From contig OZ252227.1 in the NCBI GenBank assembly GCA_965249175.1, positions 1,178,001-1,242,000 of the forward strand: a DNA stretch of 64,000 nt, read 5' to 3'. Each line of letters starts with the position of its first letter. Positions within the stretch are counted from its first letter, which is position 1. A model generated the notes under the pieces. That model did not search any database. It was not told the DNA's origin and saw only the letters and a list, made by a program, of their open reading frames with translations. The stretch is from CAZYFH01 sp965249175 (GTDB taxonomy: Bacteria; Acidobacteriota; Vicinamibacteria; Vicinamibacterales; UBA8438). A program made the position numbers and the translations under genes. This document shows positions 27,713-37,370 of this stretch, one piece after another.

Positions 27713-29141
27713 GAGGGTGAGCTAATCTTAGTTGAAAATTGAAACGGCTCCAGACCCTGTGGTGTGATGACGTTGCAAAAGACGGACATCACCCCACGAG
27801 AGAGAGGAGCCACGATGAGTGGCCTACGTGCTGTCAGGAAGCGCAAGAAAGTTCGCAAGCTGGGCTCGGTCAACATCATTCACCGCGAGGCCTACGCGGA
27901 TCTGGAGCTGGACGCGAAGGTGGAGCTGATCCGCTCGCTGGTGCCCCTGGGCCTGATGCATGTGCAGGAGTTGCTCGACCAGGAGGTGACGGCGCTGGCG
28001 AGCGAGCGCTACGTCCGGAAGGACGCGTCGGTCGGTGGACGCCGTCACGGCAGTAACCCTGGGACGGTGGGTCTCGCGGGGCAGCGCGTGCCGATTCGCG
28101 TGCCCCGGATTCGTCGCCTCGCAGGGAGCGAGATTCCGCTGCGGTCGTATGCGGCGTTGCATGACGACCGCGAGGTGGACGACGCGCTGCTGCGACGGGT
28201 GCTCTACGGGATCTCGTGCCGCAACTACGCGGCGGCCGCGGCGGCGATTCCCGGGGCGATCGGGCTGTCGAGTTCGACGGTGTCCCGGGGGTTCATCCAG
28301 GCCAGCGCGGCGCAGCTACGGGCGTTCCAGGAGCGGGACCTATCCGATGAGGACGTGGTGGCCGTGTTCCTGGACGGCAAGACGTTCGCTGACGCGACGA
28401 TGGTCATCGCGCTAGGCATCACGCTGTCTGGGGAGAAACGCTTCCTGGGCTTCGTCGAAACGGACACGGAGAACGCGACGGTGCTCACACCGTTCCTGCG
28501 GTCGTTGGTCGAGCGGGGCCTCGACCTCTCCCAGGGTGTGCTGGTCATCCTCGATGGCGGCAAGGGGCTCCGCACGGCCGTCCGGAAGGCCTTCCGGGGC
28601 CGGGCCCTGGTCCAACGGTGCCAGTGGCACAAGCGCGAGAACGTGGTGAGCTACCTGGCCAAGCCCGAGCAGGCGGTGTGGCGTCAGCGTCTCCAGCGAG
28701 CGTACAACCGGCCGGACTACGACGAGGCCCTCGGTGCGCTCGAGACGCTCCACGGCGAGTTGGACGAGCGGAACCAGTCGGCGGCTGACAGCTTGGCGGA
28801 AGGCCTGGACGAAACCCTGACGTGACATCGATTGGGCGTGTACGGAGTGCTGGGCCGGTCGCTGAAGACGACGAACTGTCTGGAGTCGGTCAATGCGCTG
28901 GTCGAGGAACGCTGCGCGAAGGTAGATCACTGGCAGAGCTCGAGCCAACGCCACCGCTGGCTGGCGACCGCCCTCCTGGACATCGAACCGCGCTTACGAA
29001 GGGTGAGGGGCTACCGCCACCTTCCCACGCTTCGGGCCGCATTGAAGCGAGAACTGAAGATCGACACGACGACGTCGAAGAAGCAGGCCGCGTAAGCCAT
29101 CGGGAGCCGTGGAGAGTTTCAACTAAGAATGGGCTTGACTC
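27713..29141 (+). mobile_element. IS256-family element, copy A (1429 bp)
   Basis: The termini are related inverted repeats: the left reads GAGGGTGAGCTAATCTTAG and the right, inverted, GAGTCAAGCCCATTCTTAG; both continue TTGAAA. An 8-bp duplication flanks the element. It carries one Mutator-type transposase gene with an in-frame TGA. The copy at 37371-38799 has the same length and the same translation. Confidence 0.93.
27815..29095 (+). pseudogene. IS256/Mutator-family transposase with in-frame TGA (copy A)
   Basis: The start is ATG 27815 after GAGAGGAGCC. The first part (336 residues) has the Mutator-type DDE core: first Asp in VAVFLDGKTF, second in VLVILDGGKGL, and the C/H motif QRCQWHKRENVVSYL. 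It ends at TGA 28823-28825 after DETLT. Without changing frame the next 90 codons continue HRLGVYGVLGRSLKTTNCLE and FDIEPRLR-like sequence to TAA 29093-29095. The catalytic Glu lies in this second part. So the TGA divides an otherwise full-length transposase. The second copy has the same TGA, so it predates the last transposition. Confidence 0.9.
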
Positions 29142-29149
29142 GCTCAATG
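29142..29149 (+). repeat. 8-bp target duplication of IS256 copy A (right)
   Basis: GCTCAATG, matching 27705-27712. Confidence 0.85.
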
Positions 29150-29244
29150 AGCAGCATGGCGTAGTAGGGCCCCAGCGTCGCTACTGCACCGGGCGCTGCC
29201 GCGCGCTCGCGAGCCGGAACCGGCGCGCGTCGTCAGATGCACCC

Positions 29245-29463
29245 GTGGATCGCCCAGCCGGTGCAGCCGTCTCGCCGCTGTACACCGTCAACGAAACCGC
29301 TGAGGTGCTTCGGACGACGGGGGAGGGTGTCTACTCGATGATCGCCCGTGGACAATTGCCCGGCGTCACCCGCATCGGACGCCGCGTCTTGATTCGGCGC
29401 GATGACCTGCTAGGCTGGTTCGACGAAAGGCGTGCGCCATCGCCGGAAGGAGACAGGCGATGA
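29245..29463 (+). CDS. Excisionase-like helix-turn-helix protein (element relic)
   Basis: GTG 29245 gives 72 residues. LYTVNETAEVLRTTGEGVYS, then MIARGQLPGVTRIGRRVLIR and DDLLGWFDERRAPSPEGDRR, is a MerR-like HTH_17 excisionase fold. It aligns closely with the protein at 42088-42291. Just upstream, the same frame shows RRYCTGRCRALASR, a leftover of the zinc-finger gene that precedes the excisionase in the intact element (41808-42101). It overlaps the following integrase start by 4 bases (ATGA). It may be intact on its own but belongs to a dead element. Confidence 0.7.
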   Translation: MDRPAGAAVSPLYTVNETAEVLRTTGEGVYSMIARGQLPGVTRIGRRVLIRRDDLLGWFDERRAPSPEGDRR

Positions 29464-30424
29464 GCGTAAGAGTCGTGCCGTATCGGACGGGAGGCTGGGA
29501 AGTGGATATCCGCGTGGTGCTGCCCGACGGATCACGGCGACGCGATCGCAAGAAGCTGGCGCTGTCGTCGAAGTCGGGCGCACGGCGATGGGCGGAGGCG
29601 CGTGAGCATGCCCTGGTGGCCCACGGTCCAGCCCAAGCCCAGGAAGGAGGTGCCTACCTTCGCGACGTTCGCCCCGCGATTCATCGACGGTCATGCGCGG
29701 GCGAACCGACACAAGCCGAGTGGGATCGCCGCGAAGGAAACGATCCTCCGCGTGCATCTCGTTCCTCGGTTCGGTCGGAAGAGACTGGACGCGATCACCA
29801 ACGAGGATGTGCAACGCCTCAAGCTCCGGCTACAGACGTGCGCGCCGAAGACCACCAACGACGTGTTGGCGACCCTCCGGCGGTTGCTGTCCGTGGCGGT
29901 GGAGTGGGGCGTGATCGACCGGATGCCCTGCACGATCCGGCAGGTCAAGACAGCACGGACCGCGATGGCGTTCCACGAGTTCCCGGCCTACGAACAACTC
30001 GTCAACGCAGCCAAGGCGGTGGACGCCAACACGTATCTCATTGTGCTCCTGGGCGGTGAGGCGGGGCTGCGGTGTGGCGAGATGATGGCGTTGGAGTGGT
30101 CGGACGTGGATCTGGGCAAGCGCCAACTGCGCATCTGCCAGTCCGAATGGAAGGGACACGTGACCGCGACGAAGGGCGGGCGGCTGCGCCACGTCCCGAT
30201 GACCGTGCGACTGGCAAGAGCGCTGCGGGACCATCGGCACCTGCGTAGTCCTCGTGTGCTGGTGGACGGAGGCCGAACCCTGTCACAGAAGATGGTCCAG
30301 GATCGGGTGCGCTGGGCCGCACGGCGAGCCGGCTTGGATCGGCAGGGTGTCCACATCCTCCGGCACACCTTCTGCTCGCACCTGGCGATGCGGGGGGCAC
30401 CGGCACGGGCGATCCAAGAGTTGG
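29460..30424 (+). pseudogene. Tyrosine integrase, frameshifted and truncated
   Basis: Starting at ATG 29460, MSVRVVPYRTGGWEVDIRVV aligns with the intact integrase at 42298-43419. Near 29635 the coding frame shifts by one base (from HGPAQ to PRKEVPTFATFAPRF). It then continues through HKPSGIAAKETILRVHL, EAGLRCGEMMALEW (catalytic Arg) and HILRHTFCSHLAMRGAP (His-x-x-Arg). Similarity stops at AIQEL, about 30424, before the segment with the catalytic Tyr. Two independent defects show this copy is dead. The sequence after the break belongs to a TolB-like gene on the other strand. Confidence 0.85.
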
Positions 30425-30455
30425 AGCTCACGAAGGCGTTGACCGAGCGCCTCGA

Positions 30456-31547
30456 TCAGAGCACCATCGGTCGCTGCAGAGCGGAGGTCACGGCACATCG
30501 CAGAATTGCTGCTGTGATGATCGGATCGTAGAACCTGCCTCGCAGGTAGAACTTTGGTGATAGGACGCGGGCGACAGGGGTTGGTACTCTTCTGCAAGAG
30601 CCCCGCCGCTGCGAAGGTACTGAAGCGTACTGGATACCGACAGCACGAGTCTCGGGATTGCCGTCACGGTTCGAGTTGAACGCGACCTGACGTCCGTCAG
30701 GCGAATACGCGGGCAGCCAGTTGTGGACAGACGCGCTGCCGCCCAGGGGCGCTTCGAGCCGGCCCTCGTAGATGTGCGAGATGGCGACGTCCTGCGGTCC
30801 ATCGCGATACGTCGTGTAGGCGATGGATCTCCCGTTCGGCGCCCACGCCGGAGTGATGTTGAGCGAGCGGCCGACCGTCACGCGCCGAACATTGGCGCCG
30901 TCGTAGTCGGCGTTGTAGACCTCTTTGGTTTGGCGCTTCTCGACCAATCCGAGCACCGATTCGCTGTCACGGTCGGAGACGAACGCGATGTGCGTGCGCG
31001 CGATACCTTCGAGACCGCGCTGCTGCCGGTGAATTTCGTCGGACAGTTGGTGAGCATAGACCCGGGTGTTGCGTATCGATCCGGTGTACTCGACACCGAA
31101 CGCCGACTCGAGCGAGCGGACGTTGAACAGCCGTGCCTGGACCCGAATCTGATCGTTCGGCAGCGCACTGACCGTGCAGCTAACAACCCCGTCTGCGCCC
31201 AGCTCGCGCCACGCGTCGAAGGGCAGGTCGGTCAACGTCCTGGAGCGAGGGACGGTGTCATAGGTGTCCGGCGCAAGCATCCGGAATTCGCGCTCGAACT
31301 CAAGATCGTCCCAGAGCACCTGCGCGATCGTCTGTCCGACCGTGACGAGGTCCGGCTCGCCGCGAGGCACCAGACAGTCGGGCACGGCGAACCGCGGCGG
31401 TGCGCCGATCCGGTCGCCGATGCTGAGATCAACCTCCGTGCGCTGTCCTGACAGCCGATCCGACGGCTGCTGCTGGGCGGCGACGAGTGCGCCTCCCACA
31501 AGCAGCGTCAGACACACTGGTGTGAGCGATCGAGGTGACTTCGTCAT
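30456..31547 (-). pseudogene. TolB-like periplasmic propeller protein, C-terminus lost
   Basis: The start is ATG 31547 (or TTG 31553); a signal peptide follows (LTPVCLTLLVGGALVAAQQ). The N-terminal TolB domain is recognisable (VGQTIAQVLWDDLEFEREF, DAWRELGADGVVSCTVSAL). The first WD40-like PD40 repeats follow (IAFVSDRDSES, ITPAWAPNGRSIAYTTYRDG, LPAYSPDGRQVAFNSNRDGN). After NPE, about 30650, the repeats cease and about 65 unrelated residues finish the frame. TolB needs several more repeats, so the protein is truncated. The break lies against the broken integrase, so one rearrangement probably joined the two. Confidence 0.7.
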
Positions 31548-31549
31548 GG

Positions 31550-31678
31550 TCAATACTCGAACGTAAGACGCACGATCAGCCGACGGGGCACCTCCAGCAC
31601 GAGCCCGATATCCTGGCCGCCCGCTTCCTTCAGCAGATCCATCACGCTAACCGCCGTCGAGATCAGCCGCGGTGAGAT
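31550..31678 (-). pseudogene. Unidentified C-terminal coding remnant
   Basis: A minus-strand frame ends LVLEVPRRLIVRLTFEY with TGA 31550-31552, directly before the TolB-like start. Upstream it reads LISTAVSVMDLLKEAGGQDI. A terminal aromatic residue would suit a membrane barrel, but I do not recognise the family. Confidence 0.3.
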
Positions 31679-31803
31679 GAGGGGTGATCGGAGGGCTCAC
31701 GTGCGGCACATGTTACGGCAGTCACGCGGCCGCCACAGCAGCATATACGTTGCCTATCCAGCGCTGAGATCGAACGTCCGGCGATCAGGTCTCACCGCAC
31801 CCG

Positions 31804-31893
31804 CTAGACGCCGCGTAACGCGACGATGGGATCCGTGCGGCCCGCGCGGCTCGAAGGGGATGAACGACGAGACCAGCGCCACCGTGATCACAC
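31804..31893 (-). pseudogene. ADOP/MacB-type ABC permease tail
   Basis: The minus strand reads VITVALVSSFIP, then after a one-base shift DPIVALRGV and TAG 31804-31806. VALVSSFIP...RRAARTDPIVALRGV is the standard end of acidobacterial ADOP/MacB FtsX-like permeases. About 30 residues remain and the frame is broken, so it is a scrap. Confidence 0.55.
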
Positions 31894-31967
31894 CGCGACC
31901 AACCCCGCGTTGAACGCGTGGTGCACGTTTCGCCACCGGGGACAGCTCGCGCCGGAGCCCCGTCCAG

Positions 31968-32078
31968 CAGCGGCTCGGCCACGCCAAGATCGAGATGACG
32001 CTCTCCGTCTACGCCCACGCCCTCCCGTCGATGCAGCAAGACGCGGCAGCCCGGTTGGCGGCACTGCTCTACGGGTGA
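31968..32078 (+). pseudogene. Tyrosine recombinase C-terminal tail
   Basis: The frame RLGHAKIEMTLSVYAHALPS, then MQQDAAARLAALLYG, ends at TGA 32076-32078. LGHAKIEMTLSVYAH contains the LGH motif and the catalytic Tyr of phage-type integrases. No N-terminal part is joined to it. It is not the missing tail of the integrase at 29460, whose relative has AGHQDLSTTQRYMHLS here. Confidence 0.7.
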
Positions 32079-32114
32079 GGTTTTCTAACAGTCTGCTAAC
32101 GAACTCCGCTAGAT

Positions 32115-32199
32115 GGGACGGTACGAGACCGCACGAGGGATGAACGATAGTCGCGAAAAGGCGAATGAAAACGGGCGGGACCGTACGAACCCGCACGAG
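32115..32199 (+). repeat. Pair of 23-bp direct repeats next to recombinase tail
   Basis: Two copies at 32115-32137 and 32177-32199 match at 20 of 23 positions (core GTACGA..CCGCACGAG). They lie 37 bases after the recombinase stop, where attachment or arm-type sites commonly lie. Confidence 0.5.
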
Positions 32200-32641
32200 A
32201 CAGTACGGCCAGCGTGAAACGGTCCGTTTCCAGGCACAGAGAAGCAGGTTCCGCCGGCGCGGCCGGCGCGGGTTGGGTACGCACTCTCGTCACACGGGCC
32301 AAGTCGGAGATGTGCGGCGAGCCGTCTGCCGCTCATCACCAGCGGCCGGGCGGAGCCCCGAACAGGAGGATGCAATGCGCAGAGTTGATTTCGCCACAGA
32401 ACATCATGGGCCCTGACTTGTTCGACTCGACTGGCGACACGTCTCACGACCGGAAACAGGTCGCTCGGGCGTTTCTCGCCGGCTGCATGCAGAACGATCT
32501 GAAGGGTCCGAGCGAGCACCCCGTCACGTCCCTTCGTGAGTTGCACGTCGTTCGCAGCCAGGGCCACGCCGACGAGAAAGTGAAGAGCGCGCAGCGTACG
32601 ATCTTTCGGTCGACCAGCCGCGCATTCATTCGCGGGGGCGC
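32200..32641. other. Gene-free stretch
   Basis: About 440 bases after the recombinase scrap. Open frames exist on both strands but none shows a recognisable family or start context. Confidence 0.4.
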
Positions 32642-35407
32642 TCATGACGACGAGACGAGGTCGAGGCGCACGTGGCAGCTGACCCGCTGACCCGGCGCGA
32701 ATTCGAACACGGCGGTGGTGGTGATGGCGATCGGAATGATGGCGGCATCGGCACGGGGAATCCGCACGCGTCGCGTCTCACCGGGCTCGAGCGTCACCTC
32801 CGTCGTCCATGCGCCGGTCTGCACGCGGATGGCGTCGGGCACTGGAGCAGCGTTGGTGATCGTCACCTCCGGAACCAGGTCGCCGGGCGCGGTGACGAGG
32901 ATGGTTCCCGTCGCGCGATGCCGGACCCAGAAGTGGTCTCCTCTCGGATCCGTGTTGTCGTCGACGAAGAACACGTAGGCGCCCGAAGTCTCGTCAACCG
33001 CCCAGATCTGCCGGATGCCGTCACGGGCATCGATGCGATCGCGACGTGGCACGACATCCGCTGGCACGACTCGAATCTCGTCGACGTATCGGATCGCGTC
33101 CGATCCCGGGAACCGTGCCCACACGGCGGGCAACCCAACCGGCAGCGTGAACGAGACGGCCGTGTCGGCGTTCGTGTCCGATCCCCGGGCGAGAATGCCC
33201 CGCATCCGGCGAAGGTAGTACGCCACCGACCACCGCGCCGTCACACCCGGCTCCCGATACACGACGTGCATCGTGTACGTGCCGGCGGGAAGGTCGAACG
33301 GACCGAACAGCACGTGCCCATCATCGAGGTCCCGCCGCGCATCCGCCGGCGACGTCAGCCAGCTCTCGGCAACGACGGCACTATCGTGGAGCCTGGCGAT
33401 CGGCACGTACGACAGTCCCCAGAGCCGGTCGCCCTCGTACGCCATCAACAAGCGGGTGCGGCCGGCGTTGGCGATCTTCGCGCGCGCGGCATCGGGGATC
33501 AGGGGGTTGCCCAGGACGCTGCCGATGATGATGGTGCCGACGATGCCGACCGATCCGCCCCAGAACGCGCCGCCTGCGGCACTCGGCCGCCGCGCCACCA
33601 GCCGGGCGAGGAGGAGGCCACCAGTGGCGGCCGCGAGCCAGGGAACGAGCGCGCCCGCGGACGTCATCCAGTCGGCCTCGAAGAAGCTCGCCAGGGCGTT
33701 GCCTAGTGGCGCGCCGCCGGCCACGGCCTCGACGAGACGGCTGGTCCCGTCCCGGTTTTCGGGGAGCAAGCTCCGCCGATCGGATAGCAGCCCGGCAATG
33801 ACCGCCATCACGCTCCAGACCGCTGTCACGCCGATGAGCGCGCGACCGGTCGGTCCGCGTAGTCGATCGATGGCGATGGCGATGAGCGGAGCGACGAGCG
33901 GCACGACCGGAAGGAGGAATCGCGCGGGCGGGCTGGAACCGCCCCACCACATGTAAACCTGGGTCACGGCGACGAGGAACACTGCCGCGATGCCCGCGTA
34001 CCAGAGGGCCACCGGCCGGGGCTCCGGCAAGCGCAGCGCGTGCCACAGCCCGATGGGGGCGAGCACGTAGAGGGGCGTGAAGATCAGCAGCCCGAACTCC
34101 TGATCGAATAGAAGGCCAAGTAGGCCCCGAGGCACGTTCCCGAGCTCCAACCCGGCCCCGCCGCCATAGGCGATTGTCGGGTTCGGGTCTCCGTACATTA
34201 CGTACGAGGTGAACATCCACGCCGCGATCGAAGCGGCGATTGGCGCCAGCAGCGTGAGGAGTGCTCGGCGGGCAGGCCAGAGCCGCACGATGAGCGCCAA
34301 CGTCAGGCAGCCGAGCAGCACCGCGAACTTCGTGTGGAGCCACGGGAGCACCGCCAGCGCCGCACCGCGGCCGACCCAGACCCAGAGCCTGGCCACTGAC
34401 GCCTCCGACGGTGGATCGGCGATCCAGCGGGCGGCCCATGCCACGACCAGCAGCGCGGGGACCTCCGGGTAGATCATCCAGGCAAGCGGCAGCAGCGGCA
34501 CACTGAACGTCAACAACACCCAGCTCACCAGCGACACCGTCTGACCAGCGAATCGCCGCATGAGATCGAAGAGAGCCAGCGAGGCCATCGACGTCAGTAG
34601 AACCATCAACGCCACGGCCCCCGGGTACCCCGCCAGCGCGTAGGCCGGTGCGAGGAGGGCCGGCAGACCAGGCGCGTGAATCGAGTAGATCACACCATCG
34701 TGACCACGTCTGAGAAAGTGGGGCCGCAGCTCGCCGGGGAAGAAGCTCGTGTAGTCCTCCTGCTGGTGATTGTTCTCGATGCGCAGGTCGCCGTCCGCGA
34801 CCAGGCTGTGCGTCACGACGAGGTAGTGCGGCTCGTCGCCGGTTAGCGCCTGGGACCGTGTGACGGTGAAGCCGAGCGCGGACAGGACAACGAGGGACAC
34901 GACGAAGACCGCCCGCCGGTCGAGACGCGGGATCCGGTGCCACGAGACGCGGGCCACGAGCGGGAGGACCAAGCCGGCCATCGCGGCGGCCGCGATGACC
35001 CATCGTAACGGGCCAGCCAGCATGCTCAAGATGGGAAACCTGGGGGTCAGACCTGGGAGGTAGGGAACTACCCATGACCAGAGCAGCGAGAGCGGCGCGG
35101 CCGTGCTCGCGATCACCGCGAACGACGCGCCACCGAACCGTCGCGAAACGCTGACGACGGCGGTCGCCACTATCATGGCCGCGGTGAGAGCCAGCGCGAG
35201 ATCACGCCACGGGGCGAGCAACGCCACCACGCGGGCGCTCTCGCCCTGCCAACCGATGATGTGCAGCGAGGCCGGCGCGAGCCAGAGGGCGGCCGCGGCG
35301 GCGGCGGCGCTCGAGCCCAGGACCGCTAGGCCAAAGATACGACGCGTGCGCTGGGCAACCGTAGAGGCAGACACTCGGGCAGCCCGCGGTGAGAATCCGG
35401 CCGCCAT
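32642..35407 (-). CDS. Large polytopic membrane protein, GT-C glycosyltransferase style
   Basis: About 921 residues from ATG 35407, which lies inside a repeat element; GTG 35374 is an alternative, and the frame extends to 35548. At least ten hydrophobic helices span the first two thirds. An acidic loop (SQALTGDEPHYLVVTHSLVA) follows an early helix, in the position of the catalytic DE motif of ArnT/PMT-type dolichol- or polyprenyl-sugar transferases. The last third, after about residue 660, is soluble and beta-rich (FGPFDLPAGTYTMHVVYREP, VTLEPGETRRVRIP), probably a periplasmic carbohydrate-binding-like domain. I infer transfer of sugar to a periplasmic or surface acceptor. The intact frame contrasts with the scraps to its left. 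Confidence 0.6.
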   Translation of the reverse strand: MAAGFSPRAARVSASTVAQRTRRIFGLAVLGSSAAAAAAALWLAPASLHIIGWQGESARVVALLAPWRDLALALTAAMIVATAVVSVSRRFGGASFAVIASTAAPLSLLWSWVVPYLPGLTPRFPILSMLAGPLRWVIAAAAMAGLVLPLVARVSWHRIPRLDRRAVFVVSLVVLSALGFTVTRSQALTGDEPHYLVVTHSLVADGDLRIENNHQQEDYTSFFPGELRPHFLRRGHDGVIYSIHAPGLPALLAPAYALAGYPGAVALMVLLTSMASLALFDLMRRFAGQTVSLVSWVLLTFSVPLLPLAWMIYPEVPALLVVAWAARWIADPPSEASVARLWVWVGRGAALAVLPWLHTKFAVLLGCLTLALIVRLWPARRALLTLLAPIAASIAAWMFTSYVMYGDPNPTIAYGGGAGLELGNVPRGLLGLLFDQEFGLLIFTPLYVLAPIGLWHALRLPEPRPVALWYAGIAAVFLVAVTQVYMWWGGSSPPARFLLPVVPLVAPLIAIAIDRLRGPTGRALIGVTAVWSVMAVIAGLLSDRRSLLPENRDGTSRLVEAVAGGAPLGNALASFFEADWMTSAGALVPWLAAATGGLLLARLVARRPSAAGGAFWGGSVGIVGTIIIGSVLGNPLIPDAARAKIANAGRTRLLMAYEGDRLWGLSYVPIARLHDSAVVAESWLTSPADARRDLDDGHVLFGPFDLPAGTYTMHVVYREPGVTARWSVAYYLRRMRGILARGSDTNADTAVSFTLPVGLPAVWARFPGSDAIRYVDEIRVVPADVVPRRDRIDARDGIRQIWAVDETSGAYVFFVDDNTDPRGDHFWVRHRATGTILVTAPGDLVPEVTITNAAPVPDAIRVQTGAWTTEVTLEPGETRRVRIPRADAAIIPIAITTTAVFEFAPGQRVSCHVRLDLVSSS

Positions 35408-35543
35408 CGTGCGGCGCGCCCCGCCTCGCGGCGTCGCACCGGGGTCAGAGAAGCCCAATGCTCTCCTCGTCGTGCGTGCATCGCTCGGAACGGGCTTGGA
35501 TCCCGCGGGCCCTCGGTGCGACGCTGGATTCTCACCACGGATG
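35381..35543. repeat. MITE-like inverted-repeat element at gene start
   Basis: The left end reads AGCCCGCGGTGAGAATCC and the right end, inverted, CATCCGTGGTGAGAATCC. Length is 163 bp with no gene of its own. The ends resemble the CCCGTGGTGAAAGTCC-type ends of the 165-bp element at 48935-49099, so both may belong to one family. It overlaps the start region of the membrane protein gene. Confidence 0.55.
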
Positions 35544-35548
35544 GTCAC

Positions 35549-36290
35549 ACATCCGCGGCGTCGTCTCCCATCCGCGGGCGCATCACCATAGAGAAGCGCG
35601 CAGTGCCTAGACTATGACTCCACGACCTGGGACACCGCGTGCGCAAGGATACAGGAGATGATGGCATCGTCGCATGCCAACTATGACGGGGCTTGGCACG
35701 GAGGGGTCACGCCCGGGGCTCGGGCGCCATCGTGAGTGCGGTCCAACCGTCCAAAGCGTCTCTGATGCCCGGCGGCTCGTCATTAAACCACTCGCAGAGC
35801 GTCAGTATGCTCGTCAACATAAGGACGACGAAGACGATAGAACCTGCGCAGGTTCTGCGGAAGGTCCCCCGCGAGCCTAGCCGACACTTGCCAGGGAGTC
35901 GGACCGCGCCGCGGCCGGTACCGACATCAGCGTTATCCGTTCGGCTTCAACCGGACCTGCGTCTGGCTCGGCGCCGATCGTAGCACCGCCGAATCCCGCA
36001 CCCGATCCGTGCCGGTGGATTGTGGCGGGATCGGCAAGAGCACAGCCGCCAGGACGAGCCGGATCGCCCAGGTGATGCGCAGGCGACGGCGAGCCTCGTC
36101 GTTGCGCTCGAACGCGCCCGACGCGACAGCGAGAAGCGCCGCTCGGGTCCGGACGAGATTCGGAAGATAGACGAGGTGGCTGCGGAAGTCTCAGAAGGAG
36201 ACACTCGGTAACGAGTACCGCATTGAGATCGGCAACAGCGAGTTTCGCTCCCACGCGGCCTCAGAGAAAATCGGCGTCATCATCGCCGGC
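35549..36290. other. Gene-free stretch upstream of methyltransferase
   Basis: About 740 bases. The minus frame 35877-36254 and shorter plus frames lack family features. I see no RNA or repeat. It may contain decayed sequence. Confidence 0.4.
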
Positions 36291-36407
36291 ATGGGAATCC
36301 AGCGCGGCGCCAGCAGCACGAATCGACAGGCCCTCGTATCCCTCGCGGTCTGTTACGGTTACGCGCAGCCGGAATATCACAAGGTGCACTCTAAGGCGGT
36401 GACATCG

Positions 36408-37145
36408 ATGTCGAGCGTTCCGTTCCGTCTTCGCCCAGGCACGAACGACGAGGTCATCTACAACAGCGTCGTCACCCAGAACGAGTATCGGTTGCCGAAC
36501 GAGCTCGGGCGCGACACGGTGGTCGTCGACATCGGCGCCCATATCGGCTCGTTCAGCCACCTGGCGCTCACGCGCGGGGCGGGATCGTTGTTCGGGTTCG
36601 AGCCGGAGCCGTCCAACTACGCCTGTGCGCGCCGAAACCTCGCGCCTTTTGGCGTTGGCGTCCACCTCTTCAACCACGCGGTGTGGCGATCGGACATTCC
36701 GGGGCAGCGCCTGCCGTTCTACGCCTCGAGTGACCGGGCCAACGGCGGTGGTGGAACGTTGATTTGGGAGACCGATGGTCCGCTCGTCGAGGCGGTGCCG
36801 TTCGACGAGATCGTCGACGCCGTCAGCCAGAGAGGGGCGTGCCGGATTGACGTGCTCAAGATCGATTGCGAGGGCGCGGAGTTCCCGATCCTCCTCACCT
36901 CACGGCTCCTGGACCGGATCGATCGCATCGTCGGCGAGTACCACGAGCTGCGCGCGCAGCTCCCATCGCACGTGCGCATTCCGGGCTACGACGAGTTCTC
37001 CATCGAGGGTCTGGCAGCCGGACTCGAACGGGCGGGCTTCACGGTCACCTGGGAGCGCCAGGCGACGGCGATGTTCGGCGATCTGGGCTTGTTCTTCGCA
37101 GAACGGCGTATGGAGCGCGTGCGACGACTGACCGACGGACGCTGA
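36408..37145 (+). CDS. FkbM-family SAM-dependent methyltransferase
   Basis: I take ATG 36408 (MSSVPFRLRPGTNDEVIYN), giving 245 residues; an ATG at 36291 would add 39 residues without family similarity. The SAM-binding motif I is TVVVDIGAHIGSFSHLAL, followed by the acidic end of beta-2 in LFGFEPEPSNYACARRNL. The FkbM signature IDVLKIDCEGAEFPIL is complete. This family O-methylates sugars or polyketides, frequently in glycan gene clusters. The neighbouring GT-C-like gene supports a role in surface-glycan decoration (inference). No signal or membrane segment is seen, so it is cytoplasmic. Confidence 0.85.
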   Translation: MSSVPFRLRPGTNDEVIYNSVVTQNEYRLPNELGRDTVVVDIGAHIGSFSHLALTRGAGSLFGFEPEPSNYACARRNLAPFGVGVHLFNHAVWRSDIPGQRLPFYASSDRANGGGGTLIWETDGPLVEAVPFDEIVDAVSQRGACRIDVLKIDCEGAEFPILLTSRLLDRIDRIVGEYHELRAQLPSHVRIPGYDEFSIEGLAAGLERAGFTVTWERQATAMFGDLGLFFAERRMERVRRLTDGR

Positions 37146-37298
37146 TCGGTTCCCTGGGAGCCGTCCTCGTTGGCCTTCCCATAGCTCAGATAGAGCAGCC
37201 GATTGGTCGGGAGGTCCGGATGTGTAACCAGACCCATGAACCCACCCTACCGCGAGGTCGTTAAGGCTCGCCAGCACCTGCGCTTCCCGCTGGATGTT

Positions 37299-37356
37299 AA
37301 TCGGCGTGGAATATTGACCCCCTGTGGGGGGTGATCGGCGTCGAAAACTGACCCCC
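37299..37356. repeat. IS21-type terminal repeats, element truncated
   Basis: Two copies of a 23-bp unit, (t)aATCGGCGTsGAAwAyTGACCCC in consensus, occur at 37299-37321 and 37334-37356 with 12 bases between. Tandem copies of TGACCCC-type repeats mark IS21-family ends. No istAB genes remain; IS256 copy B begins 15 bases further on. Confidence 0.5.
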
Positions 37357-37370
37357 TCAACGTGTGCGGA

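Noticed and set aside
27815..29095. IS256 TGA as a selenocysteine or genetic-code change
   Set aside because: Other genes in the window use TGA as a normal stop (for example pheS and rny neighbours), and no SECIS-like context was evident.
35877..36254. 125-codon minus frame in the gap before the methyltransferase
   Set aside because: No family features, no ribosome site, composition typical of random frames.
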